Positions 28,932 through 41,965 of a DNA stretch of 59,380 nt are shown here, one piece after another. Under the pieces are notes generated by a model. The model was not told the DNA's origin, did no database searches, and worked only from the letters and a program-made list of their open reading frames with translations. How positions within the stretch are numbered: position 1 is the first letter of the stretch; each line of letters opens with the position of its first letter. Origin of the DNA: Macrococcus carouselicus (lineage in GTDB: Bacteria > Bacillota > Bacilli > Staphylococcales > Staphylococcaceae); contig NZ_SCWD01000007.1 of assembly GCF_004359515.1 (NCBI RefSeq), forward strand, positions 1-59,380, read 5' to 3'. The position numbers and the translations under genes were made by a program.

Positions 28932-28952
28932 ATAATATTTCAAAGGTTACAG
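28932..28952 (-). promoter_or_regulatory. Upstream element shared with the neighbouring LysM gene
   Basis: The minus strand carries CTGTAACCTTTGA followed by AATATTAT. A very similar string (CTGTAACCTAAGA, then TATTAT) lies upstream of the second LysM gene at 29481-29499. It could be part of the promoter or a regulator site. Confidence 0.45.
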
Positions 28953-28975
28953 ACATATAAAAGATACTTTATAAT

Positions 28976-28992
28976 ATTACATTCACATTACA
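28976..28992 (-). promoter_or_regulatory. WalR-like box upstream of the LysM-Rpf gene
   Basis: The minus strand reads TGTAAT-GTGAA-TGTAAT, an exact fit to the published WalR pattern of two TGTWAH halves spaced by five bases. WalRK controls autolysins and LysM wall enzymes in staphylococci, which matches the gene downstream. The box is about 105 bases before the start codon. Confidence 0.65.
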
Positions 28993-29030
28993 TTACACTA
29001 ATATTTACAATATTCTCTTCTTTGATGTAT

Positions 29031-29064
29031 AAAAAAAGAAATTAACTTCACATGCGTTAATTTC
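29031..29064 (-). terminator. Terminator of the short LysM gene
   Basis: Hairpin GAAATTAAC / GTTAATTTC (29038-29046 with 29056-29064) followed by seven T on the minus strand; it overlaps the stop codon. Confidence 0.85.
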
Positions 29065-29428
29065 CTGATTGTATCTCATTGATCTGAAGTGTTTGTCCTG
29101 CAGTTAACTGCTGTTCGCGCGAGATATTATTTAGATGATGAATCTGTCTAACTGATACGTCACACTTTTTCGCGACTTCAGATACCGTATCTCCTTTAAT
29201 CACTTTATACTTGCCATTAACGAGTACTTCCAGTTTAGGATCCGGCGTAATGAGGGCAGTATTCTCCGCACTCATTTTTTCTATATTTTCAATTGTTCTA
29301 TCATATTTATCTGTTATTGACCAAACCGATTCATCCATCTGCAAATTTTGCATTTTTGCTTCAGCATTCGTTGTTGCCACTATGCCAGACAAAATGACAC
29401 CACTGACGATGATTGCTAATCTATTCAT
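29057..29428 (-). CDS. Small secreted LysM-domain protein
   Basis: A 123-residue exported protein: a signal peptide (about 1-24, ending near TNAEA), a degenerate first LysM-like segment (about 30-70, ESVWSITDKYDRTIENIEKM) and a clear C-terminal LysM (about 72-118, YKVIKGDTVSEVAKKCDVSV). It has no catalytic domain. It lies next to the LysM-Rpf gene and shares upstream sequence with it, suggesting joint regulation and a cell-wall role. The function is otherwise unknown. Confidence 0.82.
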   Translation of the reverse strand: MNRLAIIVSGVILSGIVATTNAEAKMQNLQMDESVWSITDKYDRTIENIEKMSAENTALITPDPKLEVLVNGKYKVIKGDTVSEVAKKCDVSVRQIHHLNNISREQQLTAGQTLQINEIQSGN

Positions 29429-29480
29429 TTCTGTGCTGCCCCCGTCTTAATTTATTCTTGATAATACTTTAGCACGAATC

Positions 29481-29499
29481 ATAATATCTTAGGTTACAG
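29481..29499 (-). promoter_or_regulatory. Upstream element shared with the LysM-Rpf gene
   Basis: The minus strand has CTGTAACCTAAGA followed by TATTAT, the partner of the element at 28932-28952. It lies about 55 bases before the start of the short LysM gene. Confidence 0.45.
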
Positions 29500-29523
29500 C
29501 TACGTGATAAGTAACGTTATTAA

Positions 29524-29540
29524 ATTACGTAATGATTACA
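29524..29540 (-). promoter_or_regulatory. Imperfect WalR-like box upstream of the short LysM gene
   Basis: The minus strand reads TGTAAT-CATTA-CGTAAT, one mismatch from the two-half WalR pattern with correct five-base spacing. Confidence 0.45.
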
Positions 29541-29555
29541 ACAATATATCAAATT

Positions 29556-29588
29556 AAAAAACCTCTTCAGACAGCACGTTTGAAGAGG
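29556..29588 (-). terminator. Terminator of the ssb paralogue
   Basis: Hairpin CCTCTTCA / TGAAGAGG (29562-29569 with 29581-29588) followed by T residues on the minus strand. Confidence 0.88.
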
Positions 29589-29616
29589 CGAGTGGGGTGT
29601 GAGTAAAGAAGGCATT

Positions 29617-30216
29617 CTAAGAAACAACAGCAGCTTCTTCAGAAACTTCATCTGATGAATCTCTAGTGGAGATTTCATCAAGCGTCTGCAGCAGCTGGTG
29701 ACTTTCATCATCTGCAATCACTTTTACAGGCTCAGTTACGATAGGCGCCGTATTCTGTTCAGCAATCATCTGCTTGACAAGTGTCTCTTTAGTAAGCATG
29801 ATAGCGTGTGTCTTTTCGGCATCCGATAACTCATTCCAGATTTCATCCGGCGTCTGAGGCAGAACATCTCCCGTCTTGATTGCACCGAAATTCGGCAGGA
29901 ACTTGATGCTCTCAATAATGATCTCAGTGAAATACTGCGGCTTATCTTCACCAGGTTTCTGGTAACGGTTGCTATGAATCTGCCCTGTTACACAGACGGT
30001 CGAACCTTTACGGCAATACTGCAGGATATTAGCAGCTGTCTTATTGAATGCTTTACAGTGGAGGAAATCAACTGTCTGAGCGTTCTCATCACGAGGTTTA
30101 TAGCCTCTCTCAATAGCGAGAGGAAATGTAACACATTGAACGCTGTTTTTATTTAAGGAATGGTTGGTTTTGGGCACATTTGCCAGGCGACCCACGAGCA
30201 CGACTTTATTGATCAT
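29617..30216 (-). CDS. ssb: Single-stranded DNA-binding protein (second SSB)
   Basis: A 199-residue protein. The OB fold covers about residues 1-110 (MINKVVLVGRLANVPKTNHS, VDFLHCKAFNKTAANILQYC, GSTVCVTGQIHSNRYQ). The rest is an acidic, poorly structured tail ending EEAAVVS. The usual acidic tip (DDDIPF-like) that recruits partner proteins in housekeeping SSB is not present. The position between sceD/LysM and ywpF matches the second, competence-related SSB of staphylococci and of B. subtilis (SsbB next to ywpF). It is divergent from ywpF. Confidence 0.9.
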   Translation of the reverse strand: MINKVVLVGRLANVPKTNHSLNKNSVQCVTFPLAIERGYKPRDENAQTVDFLHCKAFNKTAANILQYCRKGSTVCVTGQIHSNRYQKPGEDKPQYFTEIIIESIKFLPNFGAIKTGDVLPQTPDEIWNELSDAEKTHAIMLTKETLVKQMIAEQNTAPIVTEPVKVIADDESHQLLQTLDEISTRDSSDEVSEEAAVVS

Positions 30217-30302
30217 ATGTCACCTCCTTTCTGTTTTCACTATAACCTGTTGATCAGAAATTGAAAAATGACCGATTTTAATATTCTGCAGTTATTCCAT
30301 TG

Positions 30303-30340
30303 CAGTTTCTGATAAACTTCTTCCATTTGGTCAGAAACTG
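30303..30340. repeat. Inverted repeat between ssb and ywpF
   Basis: A perfect 10-base inverted repeat (CAGTTTCTGA at 30303-30312, TCAGAAACTG at 30331-30340) with an 18-base gap sits in the divergent region. It may be an operator or a weak hairpin. Confidence 0.5.
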
Positions 30341-30378
30341 TGGTTATTTTGTAGGTTTTCAGGAAAATCAGCAACTTT

Positions 30379-30407
30379 TTGAATTCATCACTTTATCCAG
30401 ATATAAT
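30379..30407 (+). promoter_or_regulatory. Sigma-A promoter of ywpF
   Basis: TTGAAT (30379-30384), 17 bases, TATAAT (30402-30407); the ywpF start lies 22 bases further on. Confidence 0.8.
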
Positions 30408-30428
30408 GAAAGAAAGGGGGATGTTTCC

Positions 30429-30857
30429 ATGAAGACATTTAAAGCACTCAGATTTCAGATTGTAGAAAATGAGACAACACATGAATATACTTTACTTGAC
30501 GGTGTCATTATCAATAAGGAGAATAGCGGGACAGGCTGGTTGCTGGAGATTCTGATAGACAGTATCCATAAAGAAACGATGGAAGCATACATGAAAACAG
30601 GCAAAGTGCTTGATACCCGTGTTGTTATTACACGTGCTTCAAATGATCCGGCCCTTTTTGAAGCAACCATCACCAATATCAAAGAATTAAACGATAAAAT
30701 CTCGGTCATTTTTGAATGTCATATTTATACGCCGAGACAAGCTTATGCAGAACAGCTGCTTGAACAGCTGGTGGATGATAAATTTGAAGGAGAAGAACTG
30801 ATTGCCGCCTTCAATCGCATGATGGTGTCAAAACCAATTTTAAGAGAGAAGAATTAA
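30429..30857 (+). CDS. YwpF-family protein of unknown function
   Basis: A 142-residue protein beginning MKTFKALRFQIVENETTHEY, matching the YwpF-like family known from Bacillus and staphylococci. It has a beta-rich body and a helical C-terminus; there is no signal peptide or membrane segment. The ATG at 30429 follows GGGGG by eight bases, and a strong promoter lies just before; the longer open frame would start upstream of that promoter. The function is not known. Confidence 0.85.
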   Translation: MKTFKALRFQIVENETTHEYTLLDGVIINKENSGTGWLLEILIDSIHKETMEAYMKTGKVLDTRVVITRASNDPALFEATITNIKELNDKISVIFECHIYTPRQAYAEQLLEQLVDDKFEGEELIAAFNRMMVSKPILREKN

Positions 30858-30869
30858 CTGATTAAATAA

Positions 30870-30905
30870 GGAGCTGTAATCGATGATCGATTACAGCTCC
30901 TCTTT
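30870..30905. terminator. Bidirectional terminator between ywpF and fabZ
   Basis: A 15-base-pair perfect hairpin (30870-30884 with 30886-30900) between two convergent genes, with T-rich tails on both sides. Confidence 0.85.
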
Positions 30906-30917
30906 ATATATCTCTAC

Positions 30918-31364
30918 CTATTCTTCTTTTGCATCTGTCAGGGCAAAGGTGATTTCACAGCTGCAGGCGATTGCTCCGTCAACTGTTGCTGTAGCTGTTC
31001 CTTTTCCAATCGGACCCTTGATTTTAGAAATCTCAACTTCTAGTTTCAATGTATCGCCAGGCGTTACCTGTTTCTTGAAACGGCATTTATCAATACCAGC
31101 AAATAATGCAATTTTTCCTTTATTGTCCTCCATATTCAGCATTGCCACTGCACCAACCTGTGCGAGTGCTTCCACTATAAGAACACCGGGCATCACTGCG
31201 TAATCAGGAAAGTGACCCTGAAAAAAGGGTTCGTTGCCGCTGACCTGTTTAATACCGACACAGCGCTTACCTTCTTCAAGTTCGACGACACGATCAATCA
31301 GCAGAAACGGGTAGCGATGCGGAATGATTTTCTTGACTTCATCAAATGATAATAACGTCTCCAT
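30918..31364 (-). CDS. fabZ: 3-hydroxyacyl-ACP dehydratase FabZ
   Basis: A 148-residue hot-dog-fold enzyme with the catalytic block [20 protein letters not shown] (His and Glu) and the N-terminal [20 protein letters not shown]. It dehydrates hydroxyacyl-ACP in fatty-acid elongation. It starts directly after the stop of the EpuA-like gene. Confidence 0.97.
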   Translation of the reverse strand: METLLSFDEVKKIIPHRYPFLLIDRVVELEEGKRCVGIKQVSGNEPFFQGHFPDYAVMPGVLIVEALAQVGAVAMLNMEDNKGKIALFAGIDKCRFKKQVTPGDTLKLEVEISKIKGPIGKGTATATVDGAIACSCEITFALTDAKEE

Positions 31365-31559
31365 CTATTTCCCTCCAGTCAGCTCAAATACATGTGTCCA
31401 CGTGCTCGGTTTAAAGACATCGAGCGGTGAATGTAATACACCATATCCCAGCATCATGCCCACAATAAATAACAATCCAGCTAATGCCAGTACAATCAGT
31501 ATCGTAAAAAGTAATGGGACTTTTCTATGTACGATTTCTGTCCCTAAATAATCGGCCAT
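31365..31559 (-). CDS. Small membrane protein of the EpuA / 'RNA polymerase subunit beta' family
   Basis: A 64-residue protein with one membrane helix (LLFTILIVLALAGLLFIVGM) and a C-terminal part VLHSPLDVFKPSTWTHVFEL. In staphylococci this gene is often labelled DNA-directed RNA polymerase subunit beta, a name derived from the EpuA domain family and not a real polymerase subunit. It lies between murA and fabZ in the same order as in S. aureus. Its function is unknown. Confidence 0.85.
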   Translation of the reverse strand: MADYLGTEIVHRKVPLLFTILIVLALAGLLFIVGMMLGYGVLHSPLDVFKPSTWTHVFELTGGK

Positions 31560-31564
31560 ACCCT

Positions 31565-32845
31565 CTACCTCGCTTCTACTACTTCTTTTTCCTCAGTGCG
31601 CTCAATATCAGCACCAAGATTTTTTAATTTGCCATGGAAATTCACATAACCGCGGTCCAGATGGTTCAGTTCAGTCACACGTGTATAACCTTCAGCCACC
31701 AGTCCTGCAAGTATGAGCGCTGCAGCGGCCCGTAAATCCGTAGATTTCACTGCGGCTCCGTGAAGGTCGTCTTTACGGATATAAGCCGTGCGATCGTTCA
31801 CTCGTACATTACCGTTCATCTTCATAAATTCATCGATATGCATGAAGCGATTTTCAAAGACAGTTTCAGTCATTCTGCTTTCTGAGTCAGCGGTCATCAT
31901 AAGAGCAGTCATCTGCGCCTGCATATCTGTCGGGAATCCTGGATGTGGCATCGTCTTGACCTCTACACCTCTCAGAGGACCGTCTACTATAACACGAAGA
32001 CCACTTTTCTCTTCGTTAATAGTCACACCCATTTCTGTCATTTTAGAGATAAGAGATGAGAGATGCTCTTTACGCGCACCTTCAATCAACACATCTCCTC
32101 TTGTAATAGCAGCAGCGACCATGAACGTCCCCGCTTCAATGCGGTCTGCTACGATAGTGTGTGCTGCACCTTTTAACGTAGGAACACCTTCAATTGTAAT
32201 GGTATCTGTACCGGCACCTGTAATCTGTGCACCCATCGCATTTAAATAGTCGACCATATCGACAATTTCAGGTTCTCTTGCCACGTTCTCAATAATAGTA
32301 GTGCCGTCAGCAAGTGTCGCTGCCATGACGATGTTCTGAGTTGCACCAACACTAGGGAAATCAAGATGGATATGGGTTCCTTTCAAGCGACCATTCACAT
32401 TGCCGACTAAGTAACCATTTTCCTGTTCGATGACAGCACCTAGAGCCGTCAGACCTTTTAAGTGCTGCTCAATCGGTCTTGAACCAATAGCACAGCCACC
32501 AGGCAGTGCTACACGCGCATGACCTAGTCTCGCAAGTAATGGACCCATCACCAGAACACTGGCACGCATTTTGCTGACGTATTCATAGCTCGCAGTTGAT
32601 TCCAGATCACCTGTTGCATCTATTTCATATGTATTGTCAGCCAGTGAGTTCACGCTGACGTTCAATCCCGTCAACACATGACTGATTGTATCCACATCGG
32701 ACAATTGAGGTACATTATGAAATGTACTGACTCCTTCTGATGCTAATATGGACGCTGTTAAAATAGGCAGAACTGCATTTTTTGCGCCTTCTATTCTGAC
32801 AGTTCCAGTTAAACGGTTGCCACCTTTGACTAATATCATATCCAT
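31565..32845 (-). CDS. murA: UDP-N-acetylglucosamine 1-carboxyvinyltransferase MurA
   Basis: A 426-residue EPSP-synthase-fold enzyme for the first committed step of peptidoglycan synthesis. The fosfomycin-target cysteine is in [19 protein letters not shown], about residue 117. Other conserved parts are [20 protein letters not shown] and [16 protein letters not shown]. It starts at an ATG seven bases after GGAGG. A second copy lies at 51790-53046. Confidence 0.97.
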   Translation of the reverse strand: MDMILVKGGNRLTGTVRIEGAKNAVLPILTASILASEGVSTFHNVPQLSDVDTISHVLTGLNVSVNSLADNTYEIDATGDLESTASYEYVSKMRASVLVMGPLLARLGHARVALPGGCAIGSRPIEQHLKGLTALGAVIEQENGYLVGNVNGRLKGTHIHLDFPSVGATQNIVMAATLADGTTIIENVAREPEIVDMVDYLNAMGAQITGAGTDTITIEGVPTLKGAAHTIVADRIEAGTFMVAAAITRGDVLIEGARKEHLSSLISKMTEMGVTINEEKSGLRVIVDGPLRGVEVKTMPHPGFPTDMQAQMTALMMTADSESRMTETVFENRFMHIDEFMKMNGNVRVNDRTAYIRKDDLHGAAVKSTDLRAAAALILAGLVAEGYTRVTELNHLDRGYVNFHGKLKNLGADIERTEEKEVVEAR

Positions 32846-32870
32846 AATCTTTCCTCCAGCACTCTACTTC

Positions 32871-32900
32871 ATTATATACTATAACAAAATTTGTTGTGAA
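32871..32900 (-). promoter_or_regulatory. Promoter of murA
   Basis: Minus strand: TTCACA (32895-32900), 18 bases, TATAAT (32871-32876), about 25 bases before the murA start. Confidence 0.7.
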
Positions 32901-32928
32901 ACAGTAAACTAAATTGATTTCTCTCGAC

Positions 32929-33153
32929 CTATATCCATACCATCTGCTGAGAAAAATAAACTATATCCATGATAAAATCACTCATTAATTTTCCTAATGC
33001 GAAGCTCAGCAGTATGAGCAGTACTTGAATCTGTTTTATCTGATTCGCTTTAAACCACTGGTCTGTCCGCAATGATTTAAGTGCCCAGAAACTGATACAT
33101 GTACAGACAACATGCAGCAGTATATGGATTATTGCATAAATCCCTATGTCCAC
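32929..33153 (-). CDS. DUF1146 (YwzB-like) membrane protein
   Basis: A 74-residue protein with two membrane helices (about 5-25 and 42-68), matching the DUF1146 family found between atpC and murA in staphylococci and bacilli (YwzB). It begins MDIGIYAIIHILLHVVC and carries RTDQWFKANQIKQIQVL between the helices. The function is unknown. Confidence 0.85.
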   Translation of the reverse strand: MDIGIYAIIHILLHVVCTCISFWALKSLRTDQWFKANQIKQIQVLLILLSFALGKLMSDFIMDIVYFSQQMVWI

Positions 33154-33170
33154 TTTTGACCTCCTGAATT

Positions 33171-33203
33171 AAAAAAAGACTTAGTCGAGACTAAGTCTTT
33201 TAT
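33171..33203 (-). terminator. Terminator of the ATP synthase operon
   Basis: A 12-base-pair hairpin (33175-33186 with 33189-33200) followed on the minus strand by a T run, directly after atpC. Confidence 0.9.
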
Positions 33204-33207
33204 ATTT

Positions 33208-33615
33208 TTAACGATATTTGGCTACATCCAATCGGTTGATCGCACGATGGAGTGCACGTTCAGCACGATGATGATCAATGTTTTCTTTTTTATCCTGCTC
33301 GAGACGTTCCTGTGCACGGCGCAATGATTGCTGCGCGCGCTCTACATTGATTGCATCTGATTCTTCTGCAGCTTGAACGAGAACAGCAACACTTGAGCCG
33401 TTAATTTCTGCGAAGCCCTCTGTCACAGCGATATATTCAACCTTTTTATCAATCGTGACACGTACAGCTCCGATTTTCAGAGGCGCAACAGTCGGAATAT
33501 GGCCTGCCATGATCCCCATCTCTCCGCCTTCAGTCTGTAAGACAACGAGTTCAGCCTGCTCAGTAGAATAAACTGAACCATTAGGAGTAACAATATTTAA
33601 CGCTAACGTGTTCAT
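33208..33615 (-). CDS. atpC: ATP synthase F1 epsilon subunit
   Basis: A 135-residue protein with the N-terminal beta-sandwich (TPNGSVYSTEQAELVVLQT, GGEMGIMAGHIPTVAPL) and C-terminal helical hairpin (SLRRAQERLEQDKKENIDHH). It couples rotation to catalysis and restrains ATP hydrolysis. It is the last gene of the operon. Confidence 0.97.
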   Translation of the reverse strand: MNTLALNIVTPNGSVYSTEQAELVVLQTEGGEMGIMAGHIPTVAPLKIGAVRVTIDKKVEYIAVTEGFAEINGSSVAVLVQAAEESDAINVERAQQSLRRAQERLEQDKKENIDHHRAERALHRAINRLDVAKYR

Positions 33616-33632
33616 ATTTCATTCCTCCTAAA

Positions 33633-35057
<1,425 letters not shown>

Positions 35058-35063
35058 CTATAT

Positions 35064-35939
<876 letters not shown>

Positions 35940-35963
35940 TTATTTACTGAATATCATTCTGCT

Positions 35964-37472
<1,509 letters not shown>

Positions 37473-37491
37473 CTATGTCACTCCTTAATGA

Positions 37492-38022
37492 TTATTGTTG
37501 TTGAACTGCTTTTGCTATTTCTTTAAGATTATTCTGAACTGAACCATCATAAACCGTTGTACCGATTGTCGTTCTGATGCCACCAATCAAGTCCTTGTTA
37601 ATGATATTCTCAATCAATAATCTCTTGTATCCTGTCCGTTTGATGAAAGCTTTACCGATATCGTTGATCTCTTCTTCAGAGAGCGCGTAGACCGATTCGA
37701 CTTTCATATACTGCTGCTCGTTTGCTTCGTTGTAAAAAGTCTCATATTCTGCAGCGATTGCTGGGATGAGCTCCAAATGTTTTCGGTCAGCAAGAATTTT
37801 AAGTAAGTTCATAAGCGGTTGATCGACACCTTTGAATGTCTTCTCAACGAATTCAATGCGTGACTCTTTGGATACTTGCGGATCCTCAGCGAATAAGTGG
37901 AACGACTGATCAGCTGCTACAACTGTTTTCAGTGTAGCAAGATCAGCTTTGACACTCTCTTCAACGCCCTGTTCATGACTTACTTCAAATAAACTTCCAG
38001 CATATTTCTTTGCGATAACCAT
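37492..38022 (-). CDS. atpH: ATP synthase F1 delta subunit
   Basis: A 176-residue peripheral-stalk protein with a helical N-terminal domain (IAKKYAGSLFEVSHEQGV) and the signature at the end GGIRTTIGTTVYDGSVQNNL. Its ATG shares one base with the atpF stop (TAATG). Confidence 0.96.
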   Translation of the reverse strand: MVIAKKYAGSLFEVSHEQGVEESVKADLATLKTVVAADQSFHLFAEDPQVSKESRIEFVEKTFKGVDQPLMNLLKILADRKHLELIPAIAAEYETFYNEANEQQYMKVESVYALSEEEINDIGKAFIKRTGYKRLLIENIINKDLIGGIRTTIGTTVYDGSVQNNLKEIAKAVQQQ

Positions 38023-38540
38023 TATTTATCGCCTGCCTCTTGAATATACTGACTCACAAGTTGTTTCTGATCCTGTTCGTTGATTTCTTTGTTGATGACT
38101 TTCGATGCGATGAGAACTGAAAGCTCAGCTACGCGGTCATTGATATCAGCAATGGCACGTTTCTTTTCGTTCTCGATTTCAGCTTGTGCATCTTCTACTA
38201 ATTTGTTAGCTCTTGTGTTCGCTGCATGAAGAATTTCTTCATGTTCACGTTTCGCCTGTACTTTTGCATTTTCAAGGATTGATTGTACTTCTCCCTGGGT
38301 ACGTGTAAGTAAAGCTCTATTTTCTTCAGCATAACGTCTTGCTTCTTCGTTCTGAGCCGCTGCGTTGTCGATATCAGAATTAATCGCCTGCTGACGCTCA
38401 TCCATGATATTTTTCAGCGGACCCCATGCGAATTTGCGTAACAGTGCGAGTAAAATGATGAATGTCAGAAGTGTTGCGAAGACAGTTCCCCATTCAACGC
38501 CGCCAGCACGTTCAGTTGCTCCTAAAATAAAGAAATTCAA
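38022..38540 (-). CDS. atpF: ATP synthase Fo b subunit
   Basis: About 172 residues: an N-terminal membrane helix ([18 protein letters not shown]), the conserved [17 protein letters not shown], and a long coiled-coil helix to the end ([11 protein letters not shown]). I chose a TTG start at 38540 because GAAAGGAG lies eight bases ahead; the open frame continues 11 codons upstream to an ATG with no ribosome binding site. The resulting N-terminus [11 protein letters not shown] resembles the staphylococcal one. Confidence 0.93.
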   Translation of the reverse strand: MNFFILGATERAGGVEWGTVFATLLTFIILLALLRKFAWGPLKNIMDERQQAINSDIDNAAAQNEEARRYAEENRALLTRTQGEVQSILENAKVQAKREHEEILHAANTRANKLVEDAQAEIENEKKRAIADINDRVAELSVLIASKVINKEINEQDQKQLVSQYIQEAGDK

Positions 38541-38625
38541 TATTAACGCTCCTTTCGCCACAGTTAAAGTCATAAATGAATGGCGAAATCATAAAGACTT
38601 CGCCTTAACGAGTTATTAGTTATAA

Positions 38626-38880
<255 letters not shown>

Positions 38881-38885
38881 TTATA

Positions 38886-39629
<744 letters not shown>

Positions 39630-39632
39630 TTA

Positions 39633-39986
39633 TTATTGTTTCAAGCTGTTGAATGTATGTATGACAATCATGACATACGTTAAAGTGAGGCCTAGCGCGA
39701 TACCATAGATGCTGATTGCTTCAGGAAATCTAACCCAGAAGAGACAGGCCATCGCTGCAATTAAGAAGCGTATTCCCATGCCGCTCGAGATGTATAGCGA
39801 TTCACTGTTGATCGCGCGGTCCAGGTAGTGATGCCATACAAAAGTACTGATTGCCGAAGCAAGCGTACCGATGATTAACCCTGATGCAAAGCTACTTCTC
39901 GTGAATAAGTAGATGACAAGAAGTATGAGGATGAGATAAAGAAAATACTGCAGGTAATACTTAAAAAAGGCTCTGAAACTTGACAT
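39633..39986 (-). CDS. atpI: ATP synthase subunit I
   Basis: A 117-residue protein with four membrane helices, the first gene of the operon. AtpI assists assembly of the c ring in related bacteria. It starts MSSFRAFFKYYLQYFLYLI after an AAGGAG site ten bases ahead. Its promoter lies just upstream. Confidence 0.88.
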   Translation of the reverse strand: MSSFRAFFKYYLQYFLYLILILLVIYLFTRSSFASGLIIGTLASAISTFVWHHYLDRAINSESLYISSGMGIRFLIAAMACLFWVRFPEAISIYGIALGLTLTYVMIVIHTFNSLKQ

Positions 39987-40036
39987 TAAAGCATGTCTCC
40001 TTCAAGTGCAATGAAAACCGTTTCATTCCAAGGTTT

Positions 40037-40065
40037 ATGATAATATAGCCCTAAATGAGTGTCAA
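40037..40065 (-). promoter_or_regulatory. Promoter of the ATP synthase operon
   Basis: Minus strand: TTGACA (40060-40065), 17 bases, TATCAT (40037-40042), about 50 bases before atpI. Confidence 0.78.
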
Positions 40066-40165
40066 TGGCATGTCAGAAAGTCAAAAAATAAACTTTAACA
40101 AAATGGACACAATTCAGACACAACTTACTCTATTTCTTCCGCCTTTTTCTTTCTGCTCCTTTTAT

Positions 40166-41305
40166 CTAATGGGTAACCTTAAAAGCCGCCGGTTTTTCCT
40201 CTGTCAACCCAAAATAATGTTTTATATGCGCGCATATTCTTTCAGAAGTATGTCCATCACCATAAGGATTGCTTGCCTGAGACATTGCATTATAAATTGA
40301 TTCATCTGTCAGAAGCTGTTTTGTCAGACGGTAGATGTCTTCCTCTTCAGTTCCTGCGAGCTTCAATGTACCTGCCTTGACCCCTTCAGGACGCTCTGTT
40401 GTATCGCGTAATACAATAACAGGTTTGCCGAGCGATGGTGCTTCTTCCTGAACCCCGCCTGAGTCAGTCAGAATAAAATGACTTCTTGCAGCAAAGTTAT
40501 GGAAATCGATGACATCAAGCGGCTCAATCAGCTTGATACGGTCATGATCAGCCAGGTATAGACCAGCGATTTCGCGGACTTTTGGATTTTTATGCATCGG
40601 ATAGACCACCGTCACATCTTCATGTTCATCGATGATGCGACGTACTGCTTTAAAGATATTGTGCATCGGTTCACCGATATTTTCACGACGGTGTGCTGTC
40701 AGCAGAATGATTTTCTTGTCGGCATATTCATCAATGATTTCACTATGATAATCATCCTGAACAGTTGTCGCGAGTGCATCAATGGCAGTGTTACCTGTCA
40801 CTACAATCGCATCTTCTGGTTTGTTTTCCCGGCGCAGATTTTCTGCAGCATCATCTGTCGGCGCGAAATGCAGATCAGCAAGAACACCTGTCATCTGTCT
40901 GTTCATCTCTTCCGGGAACGGGGAGTATTTATTGAATGTACGGAGACCCGCTTCAACATGCCCGATCGCTACTTCGTTATAGAACGCAGCGAGTCCACCC
41001 GCAAATGTCGTGGTCGTATCCCCATGAACAAGAATCATGTCAGGCTGTGCTTCCTTAATGACACCTTCCAGTCCTGCCAGCACGCGTCCCGTCACTTCTG
41101 TCAGTGTCTGACCTGCCTTCATGATATTCAGATCATAGTCAGGCGTGATATCAAAAATCTCCAGCACCTGGTCCAGCATTTCTCTATGCTGAGCTGTCAC
41201 AACGACAATTGGTTCCAGCCCTTCCTCTTTTTTCAGTTGCAGGACAAGCGGCGCCATTTTAATCGCTTCCGGCCTTGTTCCGAATACAGTCATAATCTTC
41301 TTCAT
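40166..41305 (-). CDS. wecB: UDP-N-acetylglucosamine 2-epimerase
   Basis: A 379-residue GT-B-fold epimerase (also named MnaA) with KIMTVFGTRPEAIKMAPLVL, VHGDTTTTFAGGLAAFYN, GHVEAGLRTFNKYSPFPEE and TDSGGVQEEAPSLGKPV. It makes UDP-ManNAc for wall teichoic acid linkage units and capsule. It follows upp with a 14-base gap. Confidence 0.96.
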   Translation of the reverse strand: MKKIMTVFGTRPEAIKMAPLVLQLKKEEGLEPIVVVTAQHREMLDQVLEIFDITPDYDLNIMKAGQTLTEVTGRVLAGLEGVIKEAQPDMILVHGDTTTTFAGGLAAFYNEVAIGHVEAGLRTFNKYSPFPEEMNRQMTGVLADLHFAPTDDAAENLRRENKPEDAIVVTGNTAIDALATTVQDDYHSEIIDEYADKKIILLTAHRRENIGEPMHNIFKAVRRIIDEHEDVTVVYPMHKNPKVREIAGLYLADHDRIKLIEPLDVIDFHNFAARSHFILTDSGGVQEEAPSLGKPVIVLRDTTERPEGVKAGTLKLAGTEEEDIYRLTKQLLTDESIYNAMSQASNPYGDGHTSERICAHIKHYFGLTEEKPAAFKVTH

Positions 41306-41319
41306 GTCATTACCTCTTT

Positions 41320-41958
<639 letters not shown>

Positions 41959-41965
41959 TCACTTC

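Noticed and set aside
30240-30300. Competence ComK-like box (AAAT-N5-ATTT) near the ssb paralogue
   Set aside because: Only one weak half is present; it does not meet the known two-box pattern, and AT-rich DNA gives such matches by chance.
31365-31559. Label 'DNA-directed RNA polymerase subunit beta' for the 64-residue protein
   Set aside because: The protein is a small membrane peptide with no polymerase motif; the name is an annotation carry-over from the EpuA family.
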